A DNA stretch of 64,000 nt. It comes from Pseudoscleropodium purum (Eukaryota > Streptophyta > Bryopsida > Hypnales > Brachytheciaceae). Position numbers and translations under genes: made by a program. The DNA is taken from NCBI GenBank assembly GCA_963969395.1, contig OZ017803.1:8680001-8744000 (forward strand), read 5' to 3'. Position 1 is the stretch's first letter. Every line of letters begins with the position of its first letter. A model generated the notes under the pieces. The model ran no database searches and was not told where the DNA came from. It worked only from the letters and a program-made list of their open reading frames with translations. Of this stretch, positions 50,505-63,968 are shown one piece after another.

Positions 50505-50511
50505 TATAAAT
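50505..50511 (+). promoter_or_regulatory. TATA box of H2A gene 2
   Basis: TATAAAT in GACCTATAAATTGG, about 130 bp before the ATG. Confidence 0.65.
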
Positions 50512-50640
50512 TGGTGGCCCTCCAGCTACAATCCATTCTTATCCTCCGTTTTCGTATTCATATTTTCTATTCTCTGCTGCTTCCTTGTGTGTTATCTTGT
50601 TTGCTACTCCAAGTTTACTAGGGTTTCGTGATCCGTTGCC

Positions 50641-51241
<601 letters not shown>

Positions 51242-51272
51242 ACGGCCTCTGTCGTAAACTCAATTTTTAAAT

Positions 51273-51288
51273 GGTGTTTCATAACACC
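51273..51288 (+). terminator. Histone-type 3' stem-loop of H2A gene 2
   Basis: GGTGTT-TCAT-AACACC with ACCA directly after. The stem is the same as behind gene 1 and the loop differs by one base. Both genes also share a downstream AAGAWYYTCTCGCTCYTT block about 15 nt further on, in the place where animal histone genes carry a purine-rich downstream element. Confidence 0.6.
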
Positions 51289-51359
51289 ACCATTTACAAG
51301 AATCCTCTCGCTCCTTGGTATATATGTTGGTGCAGTTTCTTGTCCACATTCACCGTTCA

Positions 51360-52262
51360 GGATCTTGATGGGGCGGTTTTTTCCAGTGCGTTTCCGCAAC
51401 ATCTCTGTTCACGCATGATGCACTGCGTAAAGGTATTTGTTCGTAGTACTGTCTACTGTTCTAGGCTTTGGTGTTTTGGTCAATCTTCTGTCTCATTTTT
51501 CTCGGTAGTATGCTTCTTTCCCTTTCAGCATTCGCTTGTTTCAACTTCTTCCGCATTCTCAAGAGTAGAACTAGTTTGTACCGGAGCAGCTGGCAACTTG
51601 CAAACGGATACAAATATCAGGAAGTTTACAGGGTCTCGTATGTTATCGACGACATGAGATTGTTTATAGCCTTGCTTACATTAAGCTTCAGTAAATTTAG
51701 CCTTGAGGCTCGTGTGGACAAGATGGTAAGTAGACGCACATGTATTCACTGACATTCTGACGTAGAATGGGTGTATGATTGCTACTACGCACTTGCTTGT
51801 AAGATCTCTGCATAAGTGTTCAGTGGTGATGTGATCTTTGTAACGATGAGCTGTGCCTGTGGACCGGGCCAATCTAGTCAGGAAATTGATTTTTACTTTT
51901 ATGACCCCATCGAAGCATTTGTCTCGCTTGTGTCTAACGTTGACGACAGTTAGCTTAAAACGCAGAAGAGTTTGACACTAAACTGTCTTAGGCCCCGAAG
52001 GTTGTTCTACAGTAATATCATCGTATTTTGTGAGCTTCTGTTACTATTGCTTATATTTAGAAGAGCACTTTGATGGGGGCGTCCGAAATTGCATGAGGTC
52101 TTTGAAGGTTGGTTGTTTGCATTCTTCTAGGCACTGATCGAATGCTCAAGAGTAACTTTGCAAGGAAAGGGTGATGATGCTCTAACTGCATTGCTTGAAG
52201 ATCAGGTTCTCCAGAGTGAGACTGGTAGTGCTCTATGTTGGGAAAGCATCCATCGGTTGAGG
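51360..52262 (+). other. Possible spliced transcript downstream of H2A gene 2, unrecognised
   Basis: Three segments look like exons: about 51361-51431 (acceptor TTCAG, donor AAAG/GTATTT); about 51529-51724, open through SKFSLEARVDKM with a strong donor ATG/GTAAGTA; and about 52131-52262, after acceptor TTCTTCTAG, encoding ALIECSRVTLQGKGDDALTA and ending WESIHRLR-stop. The last two join in phase. I recognise no family. It could be a small gene, a non-coding transcript or chance. Confidence 0.2.
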
Positions 52263-55200
52263 TAGTCTTTGTTATGCCCATGAACTCCATGAAGAGGATT
52301 CCTTCCTAATTCCTTACCTTACTCATAAACTAGAGCTGCACACAACCAAGAGATGGATGTTTTTGATATTTTTTCTTGTCTTAACACTTTTTTTTATAAA
52401 CTACAGGGGAAAGCATTATTGAATGGCCACATGTTCATTGAGAGATAATTGAAATTTGGGAAGGTGATGATGAAGTCAAATATAAAACACTGGTAGAATG
52501 TTGGGCATGTTAGATTGGGCCTTGAGACTGTAGTAATAATAATGAAAAGAGAAGAAGATGATATTTTCAGTAGTTCATGATGTCAATTGCTACTGAAATT
52601 TGAGGTGAAGTTTATGATCTCAATTGCTATTGAAATTTGGTGATTTAGAGGTGCCTCTCATAAAGTGGTTGGTATAAATGAAAAGTTTGTACATTATATG
52701 TGATGTGAAGGGATTACATGCCCCAAAACTATAGAATGGTTACTTCCTAAGTTGTAAGAGGTAGGTTTGATTCTTGCTACCTACATTACTTAGACCAATT
52801 TACATGTTATGCCACTAGTTTATCAAGCTTGTAGTTTTACTAGTGAAAGGATGGTGTCGAAATTTTTGCCACAAAATATTTATCCCCTTTGAGGGAATAA
52901 AAATAGAATTCTAATCATTTATCCCCTTTGAGGAAGTAAAAATAGAGTTCTAATCAAGTATTTAGATCACATGCTATATTGTTTCAAAAATTTTAAACAC
53001 TTTGGAGAAATTATATTAAACCCTTCATTTGCATTTGAAATTTTGTATCCAACTTGCTAACCTTATTAATTAATCTCAATCATTTACTTTCTATTAACTT
53101 CAAAAATTATAATCTTATAATTTGTATCGAAAAAACATTTTTTGGTAACCTCAATTATTACAATCTTACAATTTGTGTCCCCTACCTAATTGTGTCCCCC
53201 TATTTATACAATCATAAAATTTGAACTCAATTTATTTGGAAAAATGTAGATACATGACATAATTAGATTGGATGTACTTCTCAATAGACTAACTTTAATG
53301 TTATAAGGTAAGTATACATATTATTGATTTTGAATATACCTATTTTTTTTTTTCAAATTCTTGTAGAAGAGCACCACCACTGGTATGGAAAAACTCTATG
53401 CCATGAAAAAAGACCACCACCAATGAACTTCAACCCATCAAAAAAGTGGGTCATTTTTTTAACATAATCAATCACCATTAATACCACTATTGGAACTTAC
53501 CACATTAATTTTGGGATAGTTGTATAAAAGACTCCACACTACCAACTTTTGAAAAAAAATTAAAGGATTAAATGAAATAGGATAATTAGTATAATATTAA
53601 TAATAATATATCACTAAAATTTGAAACCTAAAAAATGTAGGCCAAAAGTTATTAATGGAATAGATTGACTATTTTTTTTTAAATACACTCTAATTTTCAA
53701 ATTATTAGAAAATAGGAAAAAAAATCCAAATTTAAAAATAAAAAATCTAATTCTTAATAACTTTATAGAGATAAGATCCTTCTAAAAATATAATAGAAAA
53801 GTATTTTCAATCTTCTAAGAATTTACCCGCAAAGGAGCCTTCTTTATATCCATATGGAGGTTTTGAAATTTTTTATTTTAGCTTTCTTTTCCACTATAGG
53901 CATATGCCTATTGTAGAAATATATTCCTAGAAGCTTATAAGAATCTTCGTATTTAAAAGTCTCTCAAACCATAAAAATTGAAAGTATGAAAAATGAGCAA
54001 AATTGCTTTCTACACATTAAATGATTTAAAAAAAATCTTTCAAAATATTTTCTACAACAAAAGATTTGTTATCTATTTTTATTTTAAATTGTAGATCCAT
54101 TGGCCCTATACTTCAAAAGTCACGGTAGAAGACATGATTGATGTGCTATTTGTGACTTAGTTAAGGATTAATGTTTCATGCAAACATCCTTCCACCTAAT
54201 GCAAGTATGCTAGTATGGGAAAGAAAGAAGAATTTCTATCATTTATTATGCTAAGATACCTTTGTAAAAAATTTAAAGGCATTCCCAATCTTCACAAATT
54301 TTTTTGGCATGAACACAAATAATTAATAGTGTCTAAAATGCAACATCTACATTATGACCAACAAAAGTTACCGAAACCTAGTTAATGATCACACAAGATC
54401 TACACAATTAAAACATAAGAGACTACGAGAGTCTAATGTTGTTTTTTGGTACCCCTAAAAATATTGTGAAATTTATTAATTTATTCATATAATGTTCAAA
54501 TCATGTATGCTAAAGTGTGTTTAATATATTCTTTTGGTTGTCAATAAAATTTAATAAAATAAATTATATTTTTTAATGAATTATTATCCCAAACCATAAA
54601 AATTATATGAAAAATTCACCCAAAATGGAGTTTTGTTTTTTTAAACTAAAATTTGGTATATTTGAAGGTGATTGCAAGAAAAAATTTATGTTTTTGAGCC
54701 AAAAACGCAATTTTTGGCTTTAGGATTGGCAGTATTATGCAATACTACTTGTACTATGTGTCAACACTACCCTTAAAGACCTTAACCATTAATTTAGTAA
54801 TATGTAGTATTAGAGACTATTGTAGGATACTATATAAGCCACTAGAAACAAAAATAGAAGAAAAGGGGATTGTGGACCATTTCATTTTTAGTAACTAAGA
54901 AAAATCTAAAAAAAATTTATAAAAAAAAGTCATTTTGCTAGAGAAGATTGTACTCACATTGCACCAAAAAATTCTTATTGGGAAATTTTTCCTTCTTTGT
55001 AACTTTTGCACAATCAAAGGTCACTTTGACCCTATTTACACAACCAACATGTTGCTATTTTCATAAAAACTTGTTGTTAGTCTTTGTAGTGTTAGTAGAC
55101 CTCCAATATATCAAATTTGTAGCTTTTAGAATTTGCATTTTTGGGTCAAAAATAGGACTACCCCCATTCAAATGGCCATGGTGGACATCTAATTAGGAGT

Positions 55201-55954
55201 AGGTTCAAAATAGTAAACTAATTTTTGAATTTTTGAAAAATTTACTCAATGCCTAAAACTACTACTTGTATCTTCATTTCAAATTTCATGCCAAATAGAC
55301 AAATAACGCAAAAGTCATGAGAAAAAATCACCCATTTGAAAGCAAGGGGACAAAAAATAGGAGAAGTGTTTCATGCAATCACCCTTGATTTCTTTATAAG
55401 AATTGATTGTTAATTATACAAGACAAAAAATAAAAATTCTATTCTATATTGTGTAATATTTTTTGAATGGTACAATAAGTAGTTTGTAAATGAATTAGAG
55501 TTCATTGTACACTTGGTTACCCCAAACACTATTTTTAGAACTTTGAAAATTTGTAATTCATTATGTTGTCCAAAAAATACATTCCAAGAGAATGTGAAAT
55601 CCCCTTTTGACTACCAACAAGGCCCCACAAAACGTTTTCCAATGTAATACTGGAAACTATATTGAATTGCTTATTTGAGTGATTCTAGTTGTAGTTACCT
55701 TAGATTGAGCCTATTTATATCACTTGGCATGAATATCTTGTGCAATTACAATCAATGCAATTGGCTTTGATTGGAATTGATTCAGAAGCAATAATAGAAT
55801 TAGAGGATTCCAATTCATAGGTATTTTGGTTCTTTTTTTTAAGGTAAAAGACCATGCCAAGTGCAAAGTACCCATGAATGTCCATGAGTTCATTTCTCCA
55901 AGAGTCATTGTATCACATATGCATGATCTAGTTCATTGCCAATTTCATTATTAA
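52263..55954. other. AT-rich spacer
   Basis: No gene or RNA was recognised. Short direct repeats such as TTTATCCCCTTTGAGG appear near 52880-52940. Confidence 0.5.
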
Positions 55955-56205
55955 AATTCTGAGGCCAAGGGAGGATTACAAAGTTTGAATCCCTGCGGTG
56001 CAATTAAGGTGTGTATATATATTTGAAATATGACACGACACTATTAGGGCCACATCAGTGCCATGTCAGATTGACTTTTCTTTTTTATAGTATTTTTTTC
56101 CAAAATAATTATTTAATAAAAATTATTTTTCTTGTTTTTTTTATTTTTGCACCACACTGGTGCCAAAAATAAAAAACCTGCAACCCTCCCTTGGCCTCAG
56201 AATTC
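55955..56205. mobile_element. MITE-like element with about 20-bp perfect terminal inverted repeats
   Basis: AATTCTGAGGCCAAGGGAGG at 55955 is repeated in reverse at 56186-56205 (CCTCCCTTGGCCTCAGAATT). The inside has GGCCACATCAGTGCCATGTC and GCACCACACTGGTGCC. Total length is about 250 bp. No target duplication was resolved. Confidence 0.65.
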
Positions 56206-58050
56206 TTGTAATGGGACTTAGAATTACAAATGAATGCCTCACATGCAATCAATCAATACTTTGATTGCAAAAGGCAATGATTTCATTTACATAGGGAAAG
56301 TTCCAACGGCCAAAAATGAGTTGCACACATGTACTTGCACTGTACAGTACACAATTTTGATAACTCAAGGACAATTATAAGTATAGAGTAAGGATTTTGC
56401 CACAATTCTATCTGAAAACTACTAAATAATTTAAATGAAATGGCATCAAGTATGAAACATTTGGCTAGTTATTTGGATTAAATGCTTACAGGAAGAGGCT
56501 TAAAAGTAGTTTGGGCATTAAAAATTGCCCTTACGAAAGTGCCTAAAAGAATGTATACGGGATGTAGAAATGAAATTGACTTTATGTATGGAAAAATTGC
56601 CATCCCATGTGTGTGATTTTAGGCTATTGAGCAAGTGACATGGTTCACCATTATGTGTGGTTTTACTCATAATAAAGACCTGAATTTGGTGAGGTCTGCA
56701 AAATGGCTTTGAAATGTAAAAGAATAGCAAGAAAAATTGCAAAAAATACATTTGAGGTTGAACCTCATTCTACTAAAATGTTTTTGAGTCACTCATATTT
56801 TCTTAGATTGATGTAAAATTGTAACTACACAAATTAGACTAGTATGTGCAACTTTAAAAATTTTTTTTTTTATTGGAAACGAACATTGTATGAAGAAGAA
56901 ACAAGCCGCCGACGTTCACTATAATCCAAAAATGTGGGGATTTTAAACTTTGAATTGCTTCCAAACTTTGATATGAACATTTTACCACAATAACTAACTA
57001 GACTACAAAGGGAACACAATACAACAAATTTTAATGAAAAATAACATTAGATGAAGGAGATACAACCTCCAAAGTTGCAACCATCAACTACAATTTGGTT
57101 AGCTCAAATTGAACTTGTGAACTTCGATTGGCTTACAAAAAAACCTGTACATCTTGTATTGATCTAAAAATTTTATTACACAAACTAGAAGAGAGTGCAA
57201 AAATTTTCCAACTAATTTGATTGAATCTGGACATTAGATGCAAAAGTCACAATACTTTGAATTGAACTTGAGACTATGTTAGGAAACCCTGGGATGTTTA
57301 GAGCTTGCAATAGATTTTGATTTACAATCAAATTTGAAATGAATTGAAATGTATAGAGGATCATTTTTAAATTCACTAACTCCATTCAAAAGCATGCTTA
57401 GGATCATTCATAAACTCACTAGCTTCATTCCATGGCATGTTTTGATTGATTGTAGTTACATCTGTGAACATTAATAGGAACCTAGGCACCTTTGACTTTG
57501 AAAAATCATATCTTATTCATTCGAAGTCAAAAAATTAAAATTAAAATCTCCACTACTGTGTTCTTCGTTTCTCTTCATAGCATAACCAGTTTACATACCA
57601 ATTTACTCTCTTCATAGCACAAACTCCAACTCTCGCTCAATCTCACTCACATTCTATGTCTGAACTCCATTAGAAAGCAACCAGAGCAGACTATTATTAA
57701 TACTTTTCACTTATACATAAAAGTCTCTAATTTTCACCACAACTGAAAAGCTGATGCAAAATGCATGATCAGTATCAGTTAATGAATCCCAGCAGCTGCA
57801 TCAGGATACTGATTAAAAACAAACTAACAGTCTCAGTACAAAGGAAAAACAGCAAAGGCAATTGAAACACTTTTACAGGAGAAAAACACACTATTTGCTG
57901 TTCCAAAAGCATGATAGATGAAGAAAGTATTTATTGAAGGTATATGACCTACAAACTGCTAGGAACCTAGTCCTTTTTCCCACACAAATCTTAGACAGAT
58001 TCATACACTTGGTTGACCTTCTTGGCAAATATTTGTGGCCACTGACGTCA
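56206..58050. other. AT-rich spacer
   Basis: No gene was recognised. The last 500 bp are less AT-biased and may already belong to the retroelement that follows. Confidence 0.4.
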
Positions 58051-59145
58051 AAATGGAAATGGGGTTTGTAGATCTCAAGAGAGACGTGGTTCTTGTATCT
58101 TAAAGTGATTCTTTATACACAAACCAAAATTTTTCTTTTAAAATGTTACGTAAACTCTTATTACACAACTTAAATAAAATAAAATACATTACACTCCCTA
58201 ATGGCACAAATTTCATGTCACTTGAAGACTTCAAAATATATTATCAAACCTCAACCAAAATAGAAAAAAAAAAGTGCTTTAAACATAGTAGAACAGTTTT
58301 TTTGCTACCCAAGATGTACCCTTCAATGTTCAAACCCTTGCTAAGGACATCCAATACCACAAACTCTAAAGATACAATACATATCAGACAACCAAGATCT
58401 AAATCCAAAAGCCTTAGAAAACCCTCCAAATCTTGAACCACCACAACTACTATGGCAACAAAGTCCACCTACACATATCAAAACATCTTAACCATATTTC
58501 CCATAAATACTATATATCATAAAACAAAAGAAATACAAAATTAATACAAAATCTCAAAAAAATATAATACATACCTGAGTCAATGGACACTTCAAGATAA
58601 CACAACTAATACTAAATGGATGCCACAAAGCGATCTTTTCCGAGTTAATCAACCAACAGTAATTGCACATAACATCACTCTATTAATACAATATTATACA
58701 AAACAACAACATATGCACTATGGTAACAGTATTAAAGTAAACTTTAATCATGAACAACTTAGAGAGACATGATTCATCCCAAATCCAACAATAATCCCAC
58801 TTACATCTATCTACACTAGTGAATGCAACCCAGAAAAAGACATACTAACAAATACACACACTATAATTACACAAAATGAAAGAACACACATATACCTAGA
58901 TACTGATAAACACCTCATTATTAACCCAACTACTAGGCTACAATGGCTATGGAAACAATATCACACTACTATATATAATACATATGGCTTTGTACCACCT
59001 ACACAATCATTTGAAATTGAAATCATAAGGCTTTATCAAAGATACAAATATAAAAAATTAAACAAAAATTCACTCAAGACATCACAACACACCTTCCTAT
59101 AAAATATTCTAGACTCCATAACAACAACATTCAACATATTTCATT

Positions 59146-59330
59146 AATATTTCTCCTCACCTATTACTTGCTCTACAAAAATCACACAATTCTACTCTCA
59201 ATTTGAAAGAAACAAAGTATTTGGTTCACTCGGCAAAACCTTTGAATACAAATGGAAAGGCATTGGTTTTGCACATCCTCCAATGCAGAAACAATCCAAC
59301 AAGCATTTTATTGGGCAAGACTAGCGGCCA
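59146..59330 (+). pseudogene. PCIF1-like methyltransferase-like segment of the retroelement
   Basis: The frame reads YFSSPITCSTKITQFYSQFE and then FGSLGKTFEYKWKGIGFAHP, with a stop shortly after. PCIF1-type adenine methyltransferases have the same run of features: SPLNC, then (Y)CSAF, then FGS-G-F and a catalytic NPPF. Here the last motif reads AHPP, so the segment may be a distant or inactive relative. The match is from family knowledge and needs a profile search. Confidence 0.4.
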
Positions 59331-59822
59331 GACATGATTCAAACACCATAACCTATACTAGCCATACTAGGTATAAACCAATACAAAATTGTTCTCTATA
59401 TATTTGACCCTTTGATGATATACACGTTAGTATCCATTTTGTTGCAAATACTATTACATACAAAGAACCAACAATTTTCCTTTGAACTAAATAAACAACC
59501 ACACATTGAACCCGTGCGTACACATTTTCTACATACACCACCAAAATCATAACATCGGCCTACCCAACCAAATAAATTCTCTTATATTGATCCTCCAAAA
59601 TATGCAAATACCACAATATCACATATAGATTGGCTCTCCAACACCTAATGATGTAGCTATAAGCAAAAACATCATCTTGAATAAACTCGTATACAAAACC
59701 AACCATAACCCAACAAATACACATACGCCCTCATTACCAACATACACAACTAACTCCCAACTAAAATTTCCACTCCAATATAGCTATCTAACTGATGAAT
59801 TATTTGTACCACCTCAACAATA

Positions 59823-60215
59823 GACAAATGGCCATTGGATACGCAAAAAAGTGGGATGCGGCATACACAACCCCTCCAAAGAAGAAATCCAAATCTCTAC
59901 AAGACTTCCCAATTAACAAACTAGTTTTAGAACCAAATTAATGGCCTTACATAAAACACTACGCATAATTACTATAAGATACCTACATGAACCAAGACAC
60001 ATATTTGTTCATTGCTTAAACTGTCTATATGTACTTAATACAAAAATAAATCACTCTATGCTACATTGCAACCATGCAAATAAAACCATATTAGAATCTA
60101 TGGTAGAAATGCTTCACAGTCAAATACAAACTACAACAATTTCAAAAATAAAGCCCATATGAATATTATAGGTAATGAACTTGCAAACAAACTCATTAAA
60201 AATGGAACAACAAAG
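59823..60215 (+). pseudogene. RNase H domain of the retroelement, active site lost
   Basis: The segment contains RKKVGCGIHNPSKEEI, TKLMALHKTLRII, HIFVHCLNCLYVLNTKI, NKTILESMVEML and, after a one-base shift near 60157, AHMNIIGNELANKLIKNGT. This is the beta-strand and helix order of type-I RNase H with its usual end AHxxIxGNExAD. The positions of the catalytic residues are changed: E of TELMA is K, D of TDCLN is H, and D of NELAD is N. The copy is therefore dead. Confidence 0.8.
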
Positions 60216-60492
60216 AAATACAAATTTGCGTCAAAATCATATGAATTTGCACACACTACGCCATTCTATTACCAAAAATACAAATGGTGAGGCCCAATCC
60301 ACCGACTTGACAAAGGCCCAATTAGATGCTTTTAAATATAGGCATCAACAAAAACAATTATGATAAAAATCTAGTAATATTAGTACAAATATTTCCTAAC
60401 ATTAGCAAATGGACATTCAATCTTAATACAGTTAATGACCTTTTTAATGAATTCAAGTTTAACCCTAATATGGTGAATTTACAAAAACAAGC

Positions 60493-61207
60493 TTGTTAAA
60501 ATTCCACAGTGGCCAATATATGGGAAATGCTAGAAAACAACTATTTTTTGGCAGAGAAAGATTCCTGTCAATCACATGCTTTACATGTAGATCACAAGAT
60601 ATAGATAGATGGTTGCATGAACTTCTAAAATGCAATCAACAACATATCCATGCTCTTAGAGTCAAAAGACATAATAAAGCAATATAGAAATTACATAAGG
60701 TAATTTTATCCACCAAAAAAACTAGATACTATACCCTCATGAATGCAAGTACATTCAAACAATCCAAAAGAAAATATTGTCCCCTCATGGCTATTACCTT
60801 GCTCTTGTGCAAGACAAAGATGTCATTGTAATGCTAGATTCTAATTGGATGTTAGAGGACTCCCCTACTAAAATAACAATATCGCTATATAGTTCATAGA
60901 ATTTACATACACTAATGACAAATTCTCAAAAATAACAGTAGATAACAAAATTCAAAAATACCAACCATTAATCAATAACATCATGGCCCAATGATGGAAT
61001 GTTGACCCACTTATTGTCATTACAACAAGAGCTAGAAGAACAACACATACTCTGTCAATGAAAATCCTTAAAATCAAACTCCAACTACTTGAAATTGCTT
61101 TGAAAGACACTTTGAAAACAATAAGTAGCAGTACCATACAATAGGCTGGATCAATCATCCTACACAAAAGAAAAATAGAAAACAATCAACGACTCCCAAT
61201 AGAATAA
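60493..61207 (+). pseudogene. Zinc finger and restriction-like endonuclease-like C-terminus of the retroelement
   Basis: LKFHSGQYMGNARKQLFFGR leads into a CX2CX9HX4C finger (Cys at 60577 and 60586, His, Cys ending 60633) followed by HALRVKRHNKA. After a frameshift come LLPCSCARQRCHCNARF and, past two stops, FIEFTYTNDKF, QKYQPLINNIMAQ and NVDPLIVIT. A CCHC finger followed by an (R)PD...E pattern is the layout of restriction-like endonucleases of R2/CRE/Utopia-type elements. The PD motif is not intact here. Confidence 0.55.
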
Positions 61208-62643
61208 GAAATTGTATTACTTCCCAGTTCCCACTATACATACAATGCATACTCACCTACTTTTTTTAACCTTGGTTATTTTTAAATTGGTTACTTGTAA
61301 CTAAAGTGTCTCTTCTCAAAAGGAAAGAGTAGTTTTGCATCAATGGCCCTTGATTCGTTGGACATTGACCCATTATCATTACAAACAAACACTTAATTTA
61401 TACACGTTGGCCTTCTTGTAAGACTAGAGTTTTTATTTATCTATCTATTTGAATTCTCATTACAAAAATTGTAAGCCTTGCGTAGGGCCATTAAGCTTTC
61501 ATTTTTGGCCCCTGCAATGCAAACATAGAAAAAATTTGGCGTGGTGTTGACATGGCATAGTCTATAGTGCTACACCAAATTCCAAAATTTTAAAGTAATA
61601 AATTATATATATATATATATAATAACAATATTTTTTTTTCTATAATTGCATTAAGGGGGTGTAGAACTTACAGACCTTTTGTGGCTTAAAAATTTTCCTA
61701 ATGTGCTAGCTTCATGCATTGCCCAAAAATCACACCCCAAACGTTGAAAGTGATGCAATTAGTATAATTGTTGAACCTTCAATATTGACATACTATAGTA
61801 GAGCTAACATGGTATTCAAGACTCCATGTAGAATAACAAGTACTTGTATACTTTTTGCAACAAGACAAGTATATATTAATGTATTATTCCTAATATATCT
61901 AACATACTTTCTATTGTATGATGTTGGTTGTAGAGTACACTATAGTTGCTAACTAAGGTAGAAGAACCCAAATATAACACTAGTCATTCTCTAACACCTA
62001 AAAATGAACCTAAATCCAAACGTAAGTGAATCCAAAGTAGACAAGATCAAGGGATTCTAAAGTAGATAAATGGGATTCCAAGAAGTTGTTACTTTCACTT
62101 GCATTGGCCAATCACTTATGTGATTCAAATTTAGCGTATGTTGCTTTCGAGTGTTTTTATGTCTACTTTGATATTGGTCTAGTGTCTACAATAGATGCGT
62201 CCATATAGTTGTTTTCAAAAATTTGTATTGTATTCATATAAGCTTGGAAAAATACAAAACTAATTTTTTTAGTTTTCTAAACCGTTTCATAACAAATGCG
62301 CATCATTTTATTTTGTAGCTATCCTTAAGATTTGCAAATTCAGAATAAGTATCACACTTAGGTACTTCTACCTTAAGAGCATTGTCTAACCAACACTCTC
62401 TAAATCTGATGCATGCGTACTAAAGGAAGAGCTACATATGCAACAATACTTGGGTTTATACTTGTGCTAAGTGGGAAGTACCTATCATCATTAAATAAGA
62501 AAAGCACATCCACTACTTTGTCTTTTCATTTCAAATAGTTGAATTGCATTGCTAACACATCATGATCCAAAACATGCTTTGTATTGAAATGTAGGTCATC
62601 TAATATTGAATTCATGTACATTCAATCAATAATAGAGTTAAAT
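61208..62643. other. AT-rich spacer
   Basis: Contains an (AT)n tract near 61605-61620. No gene was recognised. The first part may be the retroelement 3' UTR. Confidence 0.45.
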
Positions 62644-62964
62644 CTATGGAGAGTTGCTTGGTTTTCTGAAGAAACCACGGAAGCATGCAAACATCCATCT
62701 ATGCAACTTCCAATTTATTGTCGTATAAGAGTATGAAGTGGTTGTCCTATTCACCTTTTCAATGATGATCACTTCCTTCATTTTCTTTAATTCATTGAAA
62801 TCTAGAAACAATCCATCATGAAATTCTCCATTGTTCACGTCAAACCACAATTGATGATGCAATCTATTCGTATCTCTAAGCTTCTTTTGTAAGGACTCGT
62901 TGGGTTGCAATCTCTTCTTTGACACATAGTAGCTCAAGTGAGAATTTTCACTCCCTTCATGCAC
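62644..62964 (-). CDS. Unrecognised open frame
   Basis: A 106-codon minus-strand frame whose translation includes SLQKKLRDTNRLHHQLWFDV and FHDGLFLDFNELKKMKEVII, a natural-looking amino-acid mix. I do not recognise a domain. It may be a transposon or gene relic. Confidence 0.2.
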   Translation of the reverse strand: MHEGSENSHLSYYVSKKRLQPNESLQKKLRDTNRLHHQLWFDVNNGEFHDGLFLDFNELKKMKEVIIIEKVNRTTTSYSYTTINWKLHRWMFACFRGFFRKPSNSP

Positions 62965-63173
62965 AATGAGGATTTTCTTGGTCTAATTGATCACTTTTAT
63001 TTTTAATGTTAGAAAGAAGATTGTCATTGCAAAAGATTTGAATTAATTGTTACTATGATTCCTAAAGTCATACAGGATCACAAAATATGACAAAACAACA
63101 AATTTTGTGAAAATGAAGAGAGACAAGATCACGAAAATCCAATTTTTCTAAAAAATTTAGAGTTCCTTCTCAA

Positions 63174-63446
63174 TAAGGTTGACGAATCTCTATGTCCGCC
63201 CGAAAAAAGCGTCCGTAACCCAGACATCCATCCGCACGGACGCCAGTGGACGCAGCGTCCCTCCCGCCGTTGGAAGGCGAACAGGCGGGGCGAACGGGGG
63301 TGAACAGACGGGGCAGATGGGTGGGGATGGACAGGGGCGGATGGGGGCAGACAGGGGCGGGGCGGGCGGGGTGGACGAACGGGCAGACGGGGCGGACGGC
63401 ATCCGCATCCGAGCGTCCCGGACGTCCGACCGTCCTGTCAACCCTG
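63174..63446. mobile_element. hAT-type MITE, GC-rich, with intact 8-bp target duplication
   Basis: The element starts TAAGGTTGAC and ends GTCAACCCTG (reverse CAGGGTTGAC), so the terminal repeats match at 8 of 10 positions. It is flanked by CTTCTCAA on both sides (63166-63173 and 63447-63454). An 8-bp duplication and CAGGGTTGAC-like ends are hAT hallmarks. The inside is very GC-rich with GGGCGGAC/GACAGGGGC units and has no transposase. The frames across it on both strands are products of the repeat. Confidence 0.85.
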
Positions 63447-63454
63447 CTTCTCAA

Positions 63455-63968
<514 letters not shown>

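Larger units (their letters stand above)
58140..61207 (+). mobile_element. Decayed non-LTR-type retroelement: methyltransferase-like, RNase H and endonuclease-like segments
   Basis: A 3-kb stretch on the plus strand holds fragments of one long reading frame broken by many stops and frameshifts. In order: a leader with TLPNGTNFMSLEDFKIYY (58195 on); a segment including FNHEQLRET and RLQWLWKQYHTTIYNTYGF; a PCIF1-like methyltransferase-like segment (59146-59330); a type-I RNase H (59823-60215); a CCHC zinc finger (60577-60633); and a tail with a second Cys cluster and FIEFTYTND (60800-61207). RNase H and zinc-finger/restriction-like endonuclease modules fit non-LTR retrotransposons of Dualen/RandI or Utopia type. 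I see no reverse transcriptase, so the copy is 5'-truncated or the family is built differently. Codon bias toward A/C distinguishes it from the flanks. Confidence 0.65.
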
